Origin: Verrucomicrobiota bacterium
GTDB taxonomy: Bacteria > Verrucomicrobiota > Kiritimatiellia > UBA8416 > JAIOPI01
Assembly (NCBI GenBank): GCA_027620105.1
Contig: JAQCIA010000169.1
Span: 1 to 5,453 of the forward strand
DNA: 5,453 nt
Direction: 5' to 3'
Both the position numbers and the translations under genes were made by a program. Positions within the stretch are counted from its first letter, which is position 1. Each line of letters opens with the position of its first letter. The notes beneath the pieces were generated by a model. That model was not told the origin of the DNA, did no database searches, and saw only the letters and a program-made list of their open reading frames with translations. Below are positions 1 to 5,453 of this stretch, piece by piece.

Positions 1-95
1 CAATGTCCACCGCTCCATGTCGCCAGCTCCACCGCCGTATAGCCGGGCTGCACCGCTGAAGGCGATCCACCGGCCGACGATCCGACATCGCTCAT
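1..95 (-). CDS. murF: MurF, N-terminal fragment (UDP-MurNAc-tripeptide:D-Ala-D-Ala ligase), cut by window edge
   Basis: Only the first 31 codons lie in the window. MurF is the cytoplasmic ATP-dependent ligase that adds D-Ala-D-Ala to the UDP-MurNAc-tripeptide made by MurE. The ATG at 95 overlaps the murE stop as ATGA, and a GGAG sits five bases upstream inside the end of murE, so the start is well supported and the two genes are probably translationally coupled. The first ~17 residues are a Ser/Gly/Ala/Pro-rich stretch without family resemblance. From about residue 19 the sequence YTAVELATWSGGHW resembles the usual MurF beginning (an 'ELA..TGG.W'-type helix and turn). The ATP-binding and catalytic parts are not in view. 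The identification rests on this short motif plus the strictly conserved position after murE. A GTG at 53 would remove the low-complexity tail but has weaker support than the overlapping ATG. Confidence 0.8.
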   Translation of the reverse strand, partial: MSDVGSSAGGSPSAVQPGYTAVELATWSGGH

Positions 96-1567
96 GCCTG
101 CTCCATCTCTGCCAGCAAATCCAGCACCACCTGAACGTCATCAAACACCAGCGAGCGGTGCGCAAATTCCTGCATCGTTTCGTGCCCTTTGCCGGCGACA
201 ACCACCACATCACCCAGCCGTGCTAGCGACAGGACGCGCGCGATGGCTGCACGCCGATCCACCACCGGCTCCAGGTGACGCGCGCTTGGGGCGCCCTCCA
301 TGATCTGCGCGATAATTGCCTGCGGTTCCTCCTTGCGCGGATTGTCGGAAGTCACCACCACATAATCCGCCAGACGCGCCGCGACCGCCCCCATGGCCGC
401 GCGCTTGGTCGTGTCACGATTGCCACCGCACCCGAACACCAGCAGCAACCGTCCGTCGGCCACTTCGCGCACCGTTTCGAGCATCCGCGCCAACGCATCA
501 TCCGTATGCGCATAGTCAACGAACACCTGAAAGCCGCGCGTGCAGCCGACTTCCTGCAACCGACCTGGCGCAGCCTGTGCGGCACTCAGCGCCTTCGCCA
601 CATGGGCAACGTCCATGCCCATCGCCAGCGCTGCCGCACCCGCGGCCAACGCATTACTCACGTTGTAAGCGCCCTGCAGCTTCAGCTGGACGTTCGCCTC
701 CCCAACGGGCGACACCAGGCGAAACGTGGCCCCGCGCGCGGTCATCGCCAGATTGGCCGCCGTCACCTTGGCCCCACCCTGCAGCCCATAGGTCAGCAGT
801 GGCACGCGCGTACCGATTTCGGCCACGAGTCGTTGCCCCCACACATCGTCCTGGTTCACCACCGCCGTGGCGGGATGGCCATCCCCGCCAAGTGCGGAAA
901 ACAACTGTGCCTTGGCGGCATAATACGCCTCCATCGTACCGTGATAATCCAGATGGTCACGCGTCAGATTCGTGAAGATGGCGACCTGAAAATTCAGTGC
1001 CGCTACGCGACGCTGCGCAAGGGCGTGCGACGACACCTCCATCACCGCGCTGCGGCACCCCGCCGCCACCATTTCGGCGAACATGCGGTGCAGCGTTGGC
1101 GCATCCGGCGTGGTACGGGTGGCAGGGATCACCCGCGTGCCAATGCGATAGGCCACGGTCGAAATCAATCCCGGCACGTGCCCCGCCGCATCCAGCAGGT
1201 CGCGCACGAGGTAAGCAACCGTGGTCTTGCCATTCGTCCCGGTGACACCCACCAGCTGCAATCGGTCCGCTGCATCCTGCCAGAATGCCTTCGCGAGAGC
1301 GGCCAGGGCCAGACGCGCATCATCCACGACCACGGCAGACACGTGCGTGGGGGCATGGGCCTCGCCTTCGGCGACCACCGCGCTTGCGCCCCGCGCGGCG
1401 GCGTCGTCCAGAAACCGCCGGCCATCCTGCATCGCACCGGGAATCGCCACGAATAAATTCCCCGCCCGCACCTGGCGTGAATCACAGACCACACCGGTGA
1501 TCTCCACATCCGCCGGACCATGCAGCGAACGCGGTGCAATCCGTTGCAATATGGATTTGAGCTTCAT
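92..1567 (-). CDS. murE: MurE, UDP-N-acetylmuramoyl-L-alanyl-D-glutamate--2,6-diaminopimelate ligase
   Basis: This 491-residue protein (E. coli MurE is 495) adds the third stem-peptide residue to UDP-MurNAc-L-Ala-D-Glu in the cytoplasm, using ATP. Three Mur ligase domains are visible. The N-terminal UDP-binding part contains CDSRQVRAGNLFVAIPG (residues 28-44). The central ATPase has the P-loop GVTGTNGKTT (107-116, Lys114), EVSSH (177-181), TNLTRDHLDYHG (199-210) and the lysine expected to be carbamylated in YYAAKAQLF (Lys219). The C-terminal domain has FVDYAHTDDAL (349-359), GCGGNRD (379-385), SDNPRKEEP (407-415) and GKGHE (459-463). DNPR at 408-411 is the known signature for meso-diaminopimelate rather than L-lysine, so DAP-type peptidoglycan follows from family knowledge. 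No alternative start exists upstream: the frame holds no ATG, GTG or TTG back to the ftsI stop, which lies in the same frame 54 bases away. No clear Shine-Dalgarno precedes the ATG, so translation may depend on coupling from upstream. Confidence 0.97.
   Translation of the reverse strand: MKLKSILQRIAPRSLHGPADVEITGVVCDSRQVRAGNLFVAIPGAMQDGRRFLDDAAARGASAVVAEGEAHAPTHVSAVVVDDARLALAALAKAFWQDAADRLQLVGVTGTNGKTTVAYLVRDLLDAAGHVPGLISTVAYRIGTRVIPATRTTPDAPTLHRMFAEMVAAGCRSAVMEVSSHALAQRRVAALNFQVAIFTNLTRDHLDYHGTMEAYYAAKAQLFSALGGDGHPATAVVNQDDVWGQRLVAEIGTRVPLLTYGLQGGAKVTAANLAMTARGATFRLVSPVGEANVQLKLQGAYNVSNALAAGAAALAMGMDVAHVAKALSAAQAAPGRLQEVGCTRGFQVFVDYAHTDDALARMLETVREVADGRLLLVFGCGGNRDTTKRAAMGAVAARLADYVVVTSDNPRKEEPQAIIAQIMEGAPSARHLEPVVDRRAAIARVLSLARLGDVVVVAGKGHETMQEFAHRSLVFDDVQVVLDLLAEMEQA
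101..104 (-). promoter_or_regulatory. Ribosome binding site of murF
   Basis: The minus strand reads GGAG, then five bases, then the ATG at 95. It lies within the last codons of murE and supports the ATGA-overlap start of murF over later starts. Confidence 0.6.
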
Positions 1568-1593
1568 CCGTGTGCAAAAAGGAAAATGAACAT
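1564..1593 (-). CDS. Possible leader/coupling peptide of nine codons before murE (speculative)
   Basis: In the 54-base ftsI-murE gap a short frame begins with ATG at 1593 and encodes MFIFLFAHG. Its TGA overlaps the murE ATG as ATGA. An AGGCGG stretch lies seven bases before its ATG, a plausible ribosome binding site, whereas murE itself has none that is clear. The same ATGA arrangement is used at the ftsL/ftsI and murE/murF junctions in this operon. The peptide is hydrophobic and resembles nothing recognised. The inferred role, if any, is to bring ribosomes to the murE start. Chance is a serious alternative, because nine codons give no statistical support. Confidence 0.25.
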   Translation of the reverse strand: MFIFLFAHG

Positions 1594-1621
1594 GGTGCGA
1601 CCGCCTGCGCCCGCACCGCGC

Positions 1622-3349
1622 TTAGCGCATGGCCACGGCAGACTGCTCCGCACTTGGCAGTCCCATATACCGTGCGGTTTCCGATGCAATACGCTGGAAA
1701 ATTGGTGCGGCCACTTGCCCCCCCGTATGCAGAGGCTGAGGATTGTCCACCACGACCACGATGGCGATCTCCGGCTTTTCCGCCGGCAGAAATCCGACGA
1801 AAGAGGCCATGTGATCCGTGGATGAGTAGCGGCCGCCGACCGGCTTCTGGGCCGTCCCTGTCTTCCCGGCCACGGAGTAGCCCGCCACCGCCGCGCGCTT
1901 CCCCGTGCCATCGGGCTCCGTCACACGCGCCAGCAGCCGGCGCATGGTGGCCGCCGTTTCCGTGCGAATCGGACGCCCCAGCTCCTCGGGATGCTGCTCA
2001 TCGAGCACCGTGCCATCCTTGGCAACCACGCGCTGCACAACATAGGGCCGCATCATCACGCCATCGTTGGCGATCGTGCTGTAGATCGTAATCAACTGCA
2101 GGGCCGTCACCGCCACGCCCTGCCCGATGGCCATGCGGCTGGCGCTGATCGGAGACCACGCGGAGACTGCCGGCAAAATCCCCGCCTCTTCGCCGGGCAA
2201 ATCAATGCCCAACTTGCGCCCCAAACCGAACGCACGCATGTACTCGAACAGGCGCTGGTCGCCCAGTTGCACGGCGAGCTTGGCCGTCAAAATGTTGCTC
2301 GATTTCTTCAGCCCGTCCGCCACCGTCAGCCGCCCTTCGGCGTGATAGTCGCGCAGCAGGCGGTTCCGATGCATCCACTTCCCGTTCTCGCAGTGAATCA
2401 CCGTCTCCGGCGTGGTCAGGCCTTCATTCAGCGCCGCGGCGAAGGTGATCGCCTTGAGGGTGGACCCGGGTTCGTACACCACCGCCAGCGCCCCATTGCG
2501 TCGCTCAAGTTCATTGGCCGTGCGGAAATGGTTGAGATCGTAGGACGGGCGGCTGGCCATGGCCAGGATTTCACCCGTCCGTACGTTCTGCATGATGGCC
2601 CAGGCGCCCTGCCAGTGCACCGTCTGCCCCGCCGCAATGTCGTCCAGGGCTTTCTCCATGATGTATTGCGCATACTGGTCAATCGTCAGATACACGTCCG
2701 CGCCCTGCACGGCCGGCACATAGCGACCGCGCTTGAAATACAATTCCTCGCGCAACGCGTTCTTCTTGCTTTCGAGTAGCCCGCGCGAGCCCTTGAGGAA
2801 GCGGTCCATGCGCTGCTCCACGCCGGCCGATCCATCGCCGGCCAGATTGACGAAGCCCAGCACATGGCAGAGGAAGTCATGGTGCGGGTAGTAGCGCACG
2901 GTCCGCTCTTTCATGAACACGCCGGGGAGGCGCAAGGCCTCAATACGCTCGGCTTCTTCCGTCGGCAACGCGGCCCTAATACACGCGTACTCTCGCCCCG
3001 GACGGTCCAGCTTGGCCGTGATTTCGGCCGCCGGCGTGTCGAGCAGGCGCGACAGTTCGGCCGCCACGAAGGCCACCTGCTTGTTGCTCACCACCGCATC
3101 GGGGTTTGCACAGACATCCTTCGCCGGCACATCGAGCACCAGAATATTGGCGTCGCCATGCTGGTCAAAGACCTTGCCGCGCTCCACCGGAAGCTCGGTG
3201 ACCCATTGGCGGCTCTCAACAATGTCGGCGAGCGCCTCGTCGTGCGGCCCCAGGTGCAGGAAAACCAGCCGGGCGCCCAGGCACACCATGGCCGCCGCCT
3301 GGACTGATGCACAGCCCAGAATGCGTCGGCGTGTGCCTGCGGCGTTCAT
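1622..3349 (-). CDS. ftsI: FtsI/PBP3-type septal peptidoglycan transpeptidase (class B penicillin-binding protein)
   Basis: This 575-residue protein (E. coli FtsI is 588) is the DD-transpeptidase that cross-links septal peptidoglycan in the periplasm, partnered with FtsW and activated through FtsQLB. A basic RRR (7-9) is followed by a hydrophobic signal-anchor at about 10-31, interrupted by Arg27. The non-catalytic module covers about 50-210 and starts with ERGKVFDQHG (56-65). The transpeptidase domain has all three catalytic motifs: SxxK as EPGSTLK (Ser296, Lys299), SxN as SSN (350-352) and KTG in GKTGTAQKP (496-498). Conserved RPSYDLN (267-273) and RMAIGQG (405-411) are also present. No PASTA domains follow, which matches PBP3 rather than SpoVD/PBP2x. 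The ATG at 3349 overlaps the ftsL stop as ATGA. Its Shine-Dalgarno is weak, so coupling to ftsL is likely. The dcw position supports ftsI over the elongation enzyme PBP2 (mrdA), which normally sits beside rodA. Confidence 0.95.
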   Translation of the reverse strand: MNAAGTRRRILGCASVQAAAMVCLGARLVFLHLGPHDEALADIVESRQWVTELPVERGKVFDQHGDANILVLDVPAKDVCANPDAVVSNKQVAFVAAELSRLLDTPAAEITAKLDRPGREYACIRAALPTEEAERIEALRLPGVFMKERTVRYYPHHDFLCHVLGFVNLAGDGSAGVEQRMDRFLKGSRGLLESKKNALREELYFKRGRYVPAVQGADVYLTIDQYAQYIMEKALDDIAAGQTVHWQGAWAIMQNVRTGEILAMASRPSYDLNHFRTANELERRNGALAVVYEPGSTLKAITFAAALNEGLTTPETVIHCENGKWMHRNRLLRDYHAEGRLTVADGLKKSSNILTAKLAVQLGDQRLFEYMRAFGLGRKLGIDLPGEEAGILPAVSAWSPISASRMAIGQGVAVTALQLITIYSTIANDGVMMRPYVVQRVVAKDGTVLDEQHPEELGRPIRTETAATMRRLLARVTEPDGTGKRAAVAGYSVAGKTGTAQKPVGGRYSSTDHMASFVGFLPAEKPEIAIVVVVDNPQPLHTGGQVAAPIFQRIASETARYMGLPSAEQSAVAMR

Positions 3350-3729
3350 TCGATCGCGTCTTTCATCCGGCTGACGCTCGCCATCTGCTGCCCGGCCCCG
3401 ATCATGCCGTCGTCCTCCACATCACCCATGCGCAGGCGTACGACTTGCCGGCTCGACGGCCAGGACATGCTGAGATTGTGCTGCATCAGGGCACGCTCAA
3501 GATTCTGCGGCGCCTTCAAGCGCGTCCATTTAAAAAGTTCCTGCTGATATTCCTTGAGCAGCACGTCCCGATGCGTCTCGAGTTGCTTCAACTCGTCACC
3601 CAGCGTCTGGCAACGGCACACCATCCACACGTACGCCAGCGCCAGCGAGCCAGCCAGCACCACGAGCCCTGCCAGCGGCACCGGCAGCGCATAGGCCTTC
3701 ACAACTTTCTTGCGGTTGCGTCTTCTCAC
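3346..3729 (-). CDS. ftsL: FtsL-like single-pass divisome protein
   Basis: This is a 127-residue small membrane protein (E. coli FtsL is 121). A very basic cytoplasmic tail, MRRRNRKKVVKAY, is followed by one membrane segment at about 14-37. A heptad-like coiled coil follows at about 40-65 (LGDELKQLETHRDVLLKEY), then WTRLKAPQNLERAL (68-81), the 'W..L..P..LE..A' pattern typical of FtsL, and a polar tail. FtsL works with FtsB and FtsQ to activate FtsW/FtsI. Sequence in this family is poorly conserved, so the call rests on topology, coiled coil, size and position between rsmH and ftsI. The GTG at 3729 was chosen because GGAGG lies eight bases upstream and it begins four bases after the rsmH stop. 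In-frame ATGs at 3774, 3786 and 3795 have no well-spaced Shine-Dalgarno and would overlap rsmH by 41-62 bases. Confidence 0.85.
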   Translation of the reverse strand: MRRRNRKKVVKAYALPVPLAGLVVLAGSLALAYVWMVCRCQTLGDELKQLETHRDVLLKEYQQELFKWTRLKAPQNLERALMQHNLSMSWPSSRQVVRLRMGDVEDDGMIGAGQQMASVSRMKDAIE

Positions 3730-3733
3730 GATG

Positions 3734-4717
3734 TCAACCTCCGTCCTGACTTTCCCGACCACGCGCCCCTGCATCCCCTGACACATGCGATTCATTACCG
3801 CCCAGCCGCTCAACCACGCGCAGTTTCGCGGAACGCGCCCGCGGATTGGCCTCCACTTCAGCACCGTCCGCCACGACCGGCTTGCGCGTGATGCGCCCCA
3901 GCGCCGGCGTTTCCCCGCGCCAAACCTGCCCACCCTGCTGCAGCGATTCCCAGCGCCCCACATGCGCCGCAAAGCGCGACTTCACCGCGCGATCCTCAAT
4001 GCTGTGAAACGTGATCACGGCCATGCGCCCACCCGGCTTCAGCAGCGCGATCCCCGCTTCCAATCCCGTCTCCAGACTTTCCATCTCCCGATTCACCGCC
4101 ATGCGCAGCGCCTGAAACGTGCGCGTGGCCGGATGCGTCGGCCCCCGCCGGCCACCCAACGCCCGCGACACAATTTCCGCCAGCTCCAGCGTCCCGGTCA
4201 GCCGCTTCTCCGCGCGCGCCCGTTCCACCGCCCGCGCCACCCGCGCCGCGCGCGGCTCTTCGCCGTAGACGCGCAGCGCATCGGTCAGCGCCGCCGCGCT
4301 CCAGGTGTTCACAATCGCTTCCGCCGTCGTCTCCGCGCTGCGATTCATGCGCATGTCCAGCGGCCCATCGCGCATGAAGCTGAACCCGCGCTCCGGCGTG
4401 TCCAGCTGATCCGACGACACACCAAGATCGAGCAGGATCCCGTCTGCTGCGACCACGCCATGCCGCGCGGCAATCTCCGCCATCTCCGCGAAACTCCCGT
4501 GCACAACCACGCATGCAGGCTGCGTCGAAAATCGCGCGCGCAACCGCGCCACCGCATCCGCGTCCTGGTCAATCGCGAGCACGCGCCCGTGCGCTCCAAC
4601 GCGTGCCAGCAGCTCCGCCGTGTGCCCGCCGCCGCCGGATGTGCCATCGATGCAGATGCCACCCACTGGCACCGCAAGCCGCTCGATGACTTCGGCCAGC
4701 ATGACCGGTACATGCAT
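3734..4717 (-). CDS. rsmH: RsmH (MraW), 16S rRNA (cytosine(1402)-N(4))-methyltransferase
   Basis: This 327-residue protein (E. coli RsmH is 313) transfers a methyl group from S-adenosylmethionine to N4 of C1402 in the 16S rRNA decoding centre. Family motifs run in order: HVPVML at 2-7; the SAM-binding loop DGTSGGGGHT (24-33); AIDQD (48-52), the acidic end of strand 2; DGILLDLGVSSDQLD (92-106) followed by RGFSF (110-114); DMRM (121-124); RTFQALRMAVNREM (199-212); FHSIEDRAVK (237-246); and the C-terminal NPRARSAKLRVVER (291-304). About 23 hydrophilic residues follow that last conserved element and look non-conserved. The ATG at 4717 gives the family's usual MHVPV start and has GGAG four bases upstream. 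The mraZ stop is 18 bases before it, so the two are cotranscribed. Confidence 0.97.
   Translation of the reverse strand: MHVPVMLAEVIERLAVPVGGICIDGTSGGGGHTAELLARVGAHGRVLAIDQDADAVARLRARFSTQPACVVVHGSFAEMAEIAARHGVVAADGILLDLGVSSDQLDTPERGFSFMRDGPLDMRMNRSAETTAEAIVNTWSAAALTDALRVYGEEPRAARVARAVERARAEKRLTGTLELAEIVSRALGGRRGPTHPATRTFQALRMAVNREMESLETGLEAGIALLKPGGRMAVITFHSIEDRAVKSRFAAHVGRWESLQQGGQVWRGETPALGRITRKPVVADGAEVEANPRARSAKLRVVERLGGNESHVSGDAGARGRESQDGG
3738..3742 (-). promoter_or_regulatory. Strong ribosome binding site that fixes the GTG start of ftsL
   Basis: The minus strand reads GGAGG at the extreme end of rsmH, then eight bases that include most of the rsmH TGA, then GTG. It is the best Shine-Dalgarno match in the operon and decides between the GTG and the upstream in-frame ATGs. 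Confidence 0.75.
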
Positions 4718-4735
4718 GCGACTCCGTTCGTGTGC

Positions 4736-5218
4736 TTAGAAGTGAACATTGGACGGCCCGAGTTTCTGGAGTTTCTCCGCACCAAGCTGGGCGCCCTCCA
4801 CGCTGTGCTCCGGACTCCACAACTCAATGCGATCCATCGCGCCAACCAGAATCACCGCGTCCGTCAGTCCCGCAAACGTGAGCAAATCGTCCTTGATGCG
4901 AATGCGCCCCTGGACGTCCCAGGCGAGCAGTTCCGAGTTACCGCCCAGGGCGCGCGCCTGCTGACGGGCCGCGGCATCTCCCATCGAACACCGGCGCAAT
5001 GCCTCCAGCTTGCGCACCAGTTCCGACGTGGGATACACGGTCAGGCATTTCTGATGAAAATCCGGCGAAACATAGACCGCCTCCGGCTTGCCGATCTGGG
5101 CTCGCCAGACCGAGGGGATAGTCAGTCGTCGCTTTGGATCCAGATTGTGGGTAAAATTCCCCACAAACATACCCAGGCCGCTGATTTGGCTCTCCAAACT
5201 TGTGATACTTGGGTCCAT
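4736..5218 (-). CDS. mraZ: MraZ, transcriptional regulator of the division and cell wall cluster
   Basis: MraZ is a nucleoid-associated DNA-binding protein of the AbrB/SpoVT fold that forms rings and controls its own dcw promoter by binding phased TGGG-type repeats. Both halves of the tandem domain are visible: the first DxxxR motif in HNLDPKRRLTIP and the second in AWDVQGRIRI, each followed by a hydrophobic strand. The start is uncertain. ATG at 5218 (160 residues) is used here and has only a weak GAG eight bases upstream. ATG at 5170 gives 144 residues, begins exactly at the conserved MFVGNFTHNLD and matches the family length (about 143-152), but shows no good ribosome binding site. GTG at 5239 gives 167 residues and has AGGTG seven bases upstream. 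It is the first gene of the operon, with a putative operator ~85 bases before the chosen start, which suggests autoregulation. Confidence 0.94.
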   Translation of the reverse strand: MDPSITSLESQISGLGMFVGNFTHNLDPKRRLTIPSVWRAQIGKPEAVYVSPDFHQKCLTVYPTSELVRKLEALRRCSMGDAAARQQARALGGNSELLAWDVQGRIRIKDDLLTFAGLTDAVILVGAMDRIELWSPEHSVEGAQLGAEKLQKLGPSNVHF

Positions 5219-5301
5219 TGGTGTGACTCTGCTCCACACAGTTCAACACCTGGCCCCACCTATGTCAACAGGTTTGGGCGGACCTGACCGGACTTTTTTT
5301 G

Positions 5302-5341
5302 GAATCCTCCAGAATCACCCACTTTTTCGACCTGTAGCCCA
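5302..5341 (-). promoter_or_regulatory. Putative MraZ operator: phased TGGG-type boxes
   Basis: Read on the minus strand, 5-base boxes recur every 10 bases: TGGGC (5341-5337), a degenerate GTCGA (5331-5327), TGGGT (5321-5317) and TGGAG (5311-5307). Published work on E. coli MraZ describes binding to TGGGN direct repeats separated by five bases; the spacing here is the same. The last two units also share their spacer, GATTC, giving two near-identical 10-base repeats (TGGGTGATTC and TGGAGGATTC). The position upstream of mraZ is as expected for autoregulation. One box being degenerate lowers certainty. Confidence 0.6.
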
Positions 5342-5398
5342 CCACTAACGGCCGGTAACTGCAAACGGTTTATGCCACGAATATCGTCGTAACATGCT

Positions 5399-5428
5399 TA
5401 TATAAAACGCTTTACAACGAACATGTAA
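5399..5428 (-). promoter_or_regulatory. Candidate sigma70-type promoter of the operon
   Basis: On the minus strand TTACAT (5428-5423) and TATATA (5404-5399) are separated by 18 bases, inside an A+T-rich island that contrasts with the GC-rich genes. The start point would be near 5390-5393, leaving ~170 bases of leader before the mraZ start used here, with the putative MraZ boxes downstream of the start point. Both hexamers are imperfect, and the island has alternative alignments (for example TTATAT one base away). Confidence 0.35.
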
Positions 5429-5453
5429 CCTGGGTGGTGTGCGGTGGGGCGGG
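5429..5453. other. G-rich (plus strand) end of the upstream intergenic region
   Basis: The final bases contain runs of GGG, GG, GG, GGGG and GGG on the plus strand, just beyond the promoter candidate. No open reading frame can be assigned. This may be the edge of a neighbouring gene, an upstream regulatory element or part of a G-quadruplex, and the window ends before this can be decided. Confidence 0.3.

Noticed and set aside
275..1456. A plus-strand open frame of 393 codons opposite murE
   Set aside because: Arg/His-rich composition, no recognisable motif and complete overlap with a well-supported murE; a GC-rich antisense shadow.
1991..2779. A plus-strand open frame of 262 codons opposite ftsI
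   Set aside because: Same antisense composition (His, Arg, Gln-rich) and full overlap with the transpeptidase domain of ftsI.
3346..3349. Overlapping stop and start between ftsL and ftsI as a sign of frameshift or sequencing error
   Set aside because: ATGA overlaps are normal in dcw operons, and both proteins are complete on either side.
3730..3972. Longer form of ftsL starting inside rsmH (208 codons)
   Set aside because: The added residues are Arg/Trp-rich out-of-frame rsmH sequence, and the GTG at 3729 has a strong, well-spaced GGAGG.
5240..5268. A perfect TTGACA (minus strand, 5268-5263) as the -35 of a promoter just before mraZ
   Set aside because: The hexamer 17 bases downstream, TGAACT, matches the -10 consensus at only three of six positions, and neighbouring spacings are no better. 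It remains possible but weaker than the A+T-rich candidate.
3785..5287. A long plus-strand open frame (about 500 codons) opposite rsmH and mraZ
   Set aside because: Its product is rich in Arg, His and Pro with no family features, as expected for the antisense of GC-rich genes; the minus-strand genes have complete conserved motifs.
5277..5300. A plus-strand intrinsic terminator ending in seven T residues (5294-5300)
   Set aside because: The preceding possible stem (CGG...CCG) is only three to four pairs, and no plus-strand gene leads into it. On the minus strand the run is an A-tract in the mraZ leader.

Overview
The window is a contiguous piece of a bacterial division and cell wall (dcw) cluster, all on the minus strand and read from right to left: mraZ, rsmH (mraW), ftsL, ftsI, murE, and the first 31 codons of murF, which is cut by the left edge. 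This is the canonical dcw order, and the genes are packed as one operon. The junctions, in order, are an 18-base gap (mraZ/rsmH), a 4-base gap (rsmH/ftsL, using a GTG start with a strong Shine-Dalgarno), an ATGA overlap (ftsL/ftsI), a 54-base gap (ftsI/murE) and an ATGA overlap (murE/murF).

The rightmost ~235 bases (about 5219-5453) are non-coding and clearly richer in A+T than the genes. On the minus strand they hold a possible sigma70-type promoter (5399-5428), a set of TGGG-type boxes with a 10-base period that look like an MraZ operator (about 5302-5341), and the leader to mraZ. The last 24 bases are G-rich on the plus strand. What lies further upstream is outside the window.

Together the genes encode a transcription regulator of the cluster (MraZ), a 16S rRNA methyltransferase (RsmH), a small membrane coiled-coil divisome protein (FtsL), the septal transpeptidase (FtsI/PBP3) and two successive cytoplasmic Mur ligases (MurE, MurF). 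MurE carries the DNPR motif of meso-diaminopimelate-adding enzymes, so the host very probably has DAP-type peptidoglycan. High G+C genes, DAP-type MurE, a single-TM FtsL and a PASTA-less FtsI fit a Gram-negative-type bacterium. The divergent FtsI and FtsL sequences feel more like the Verrucomicrobia/Kiritimatiellae/Lentisphaerae side than Proteobacteria, but that is an impression without a search and should not be relied on.

No mobile element, CRISPR, RNA gene or undescribed multi-gene system is visible. The points most worth a second look are regulatory: the phased MraZ boxes, and a nine-codon open frame before murE whose stop overlaps the murE start.
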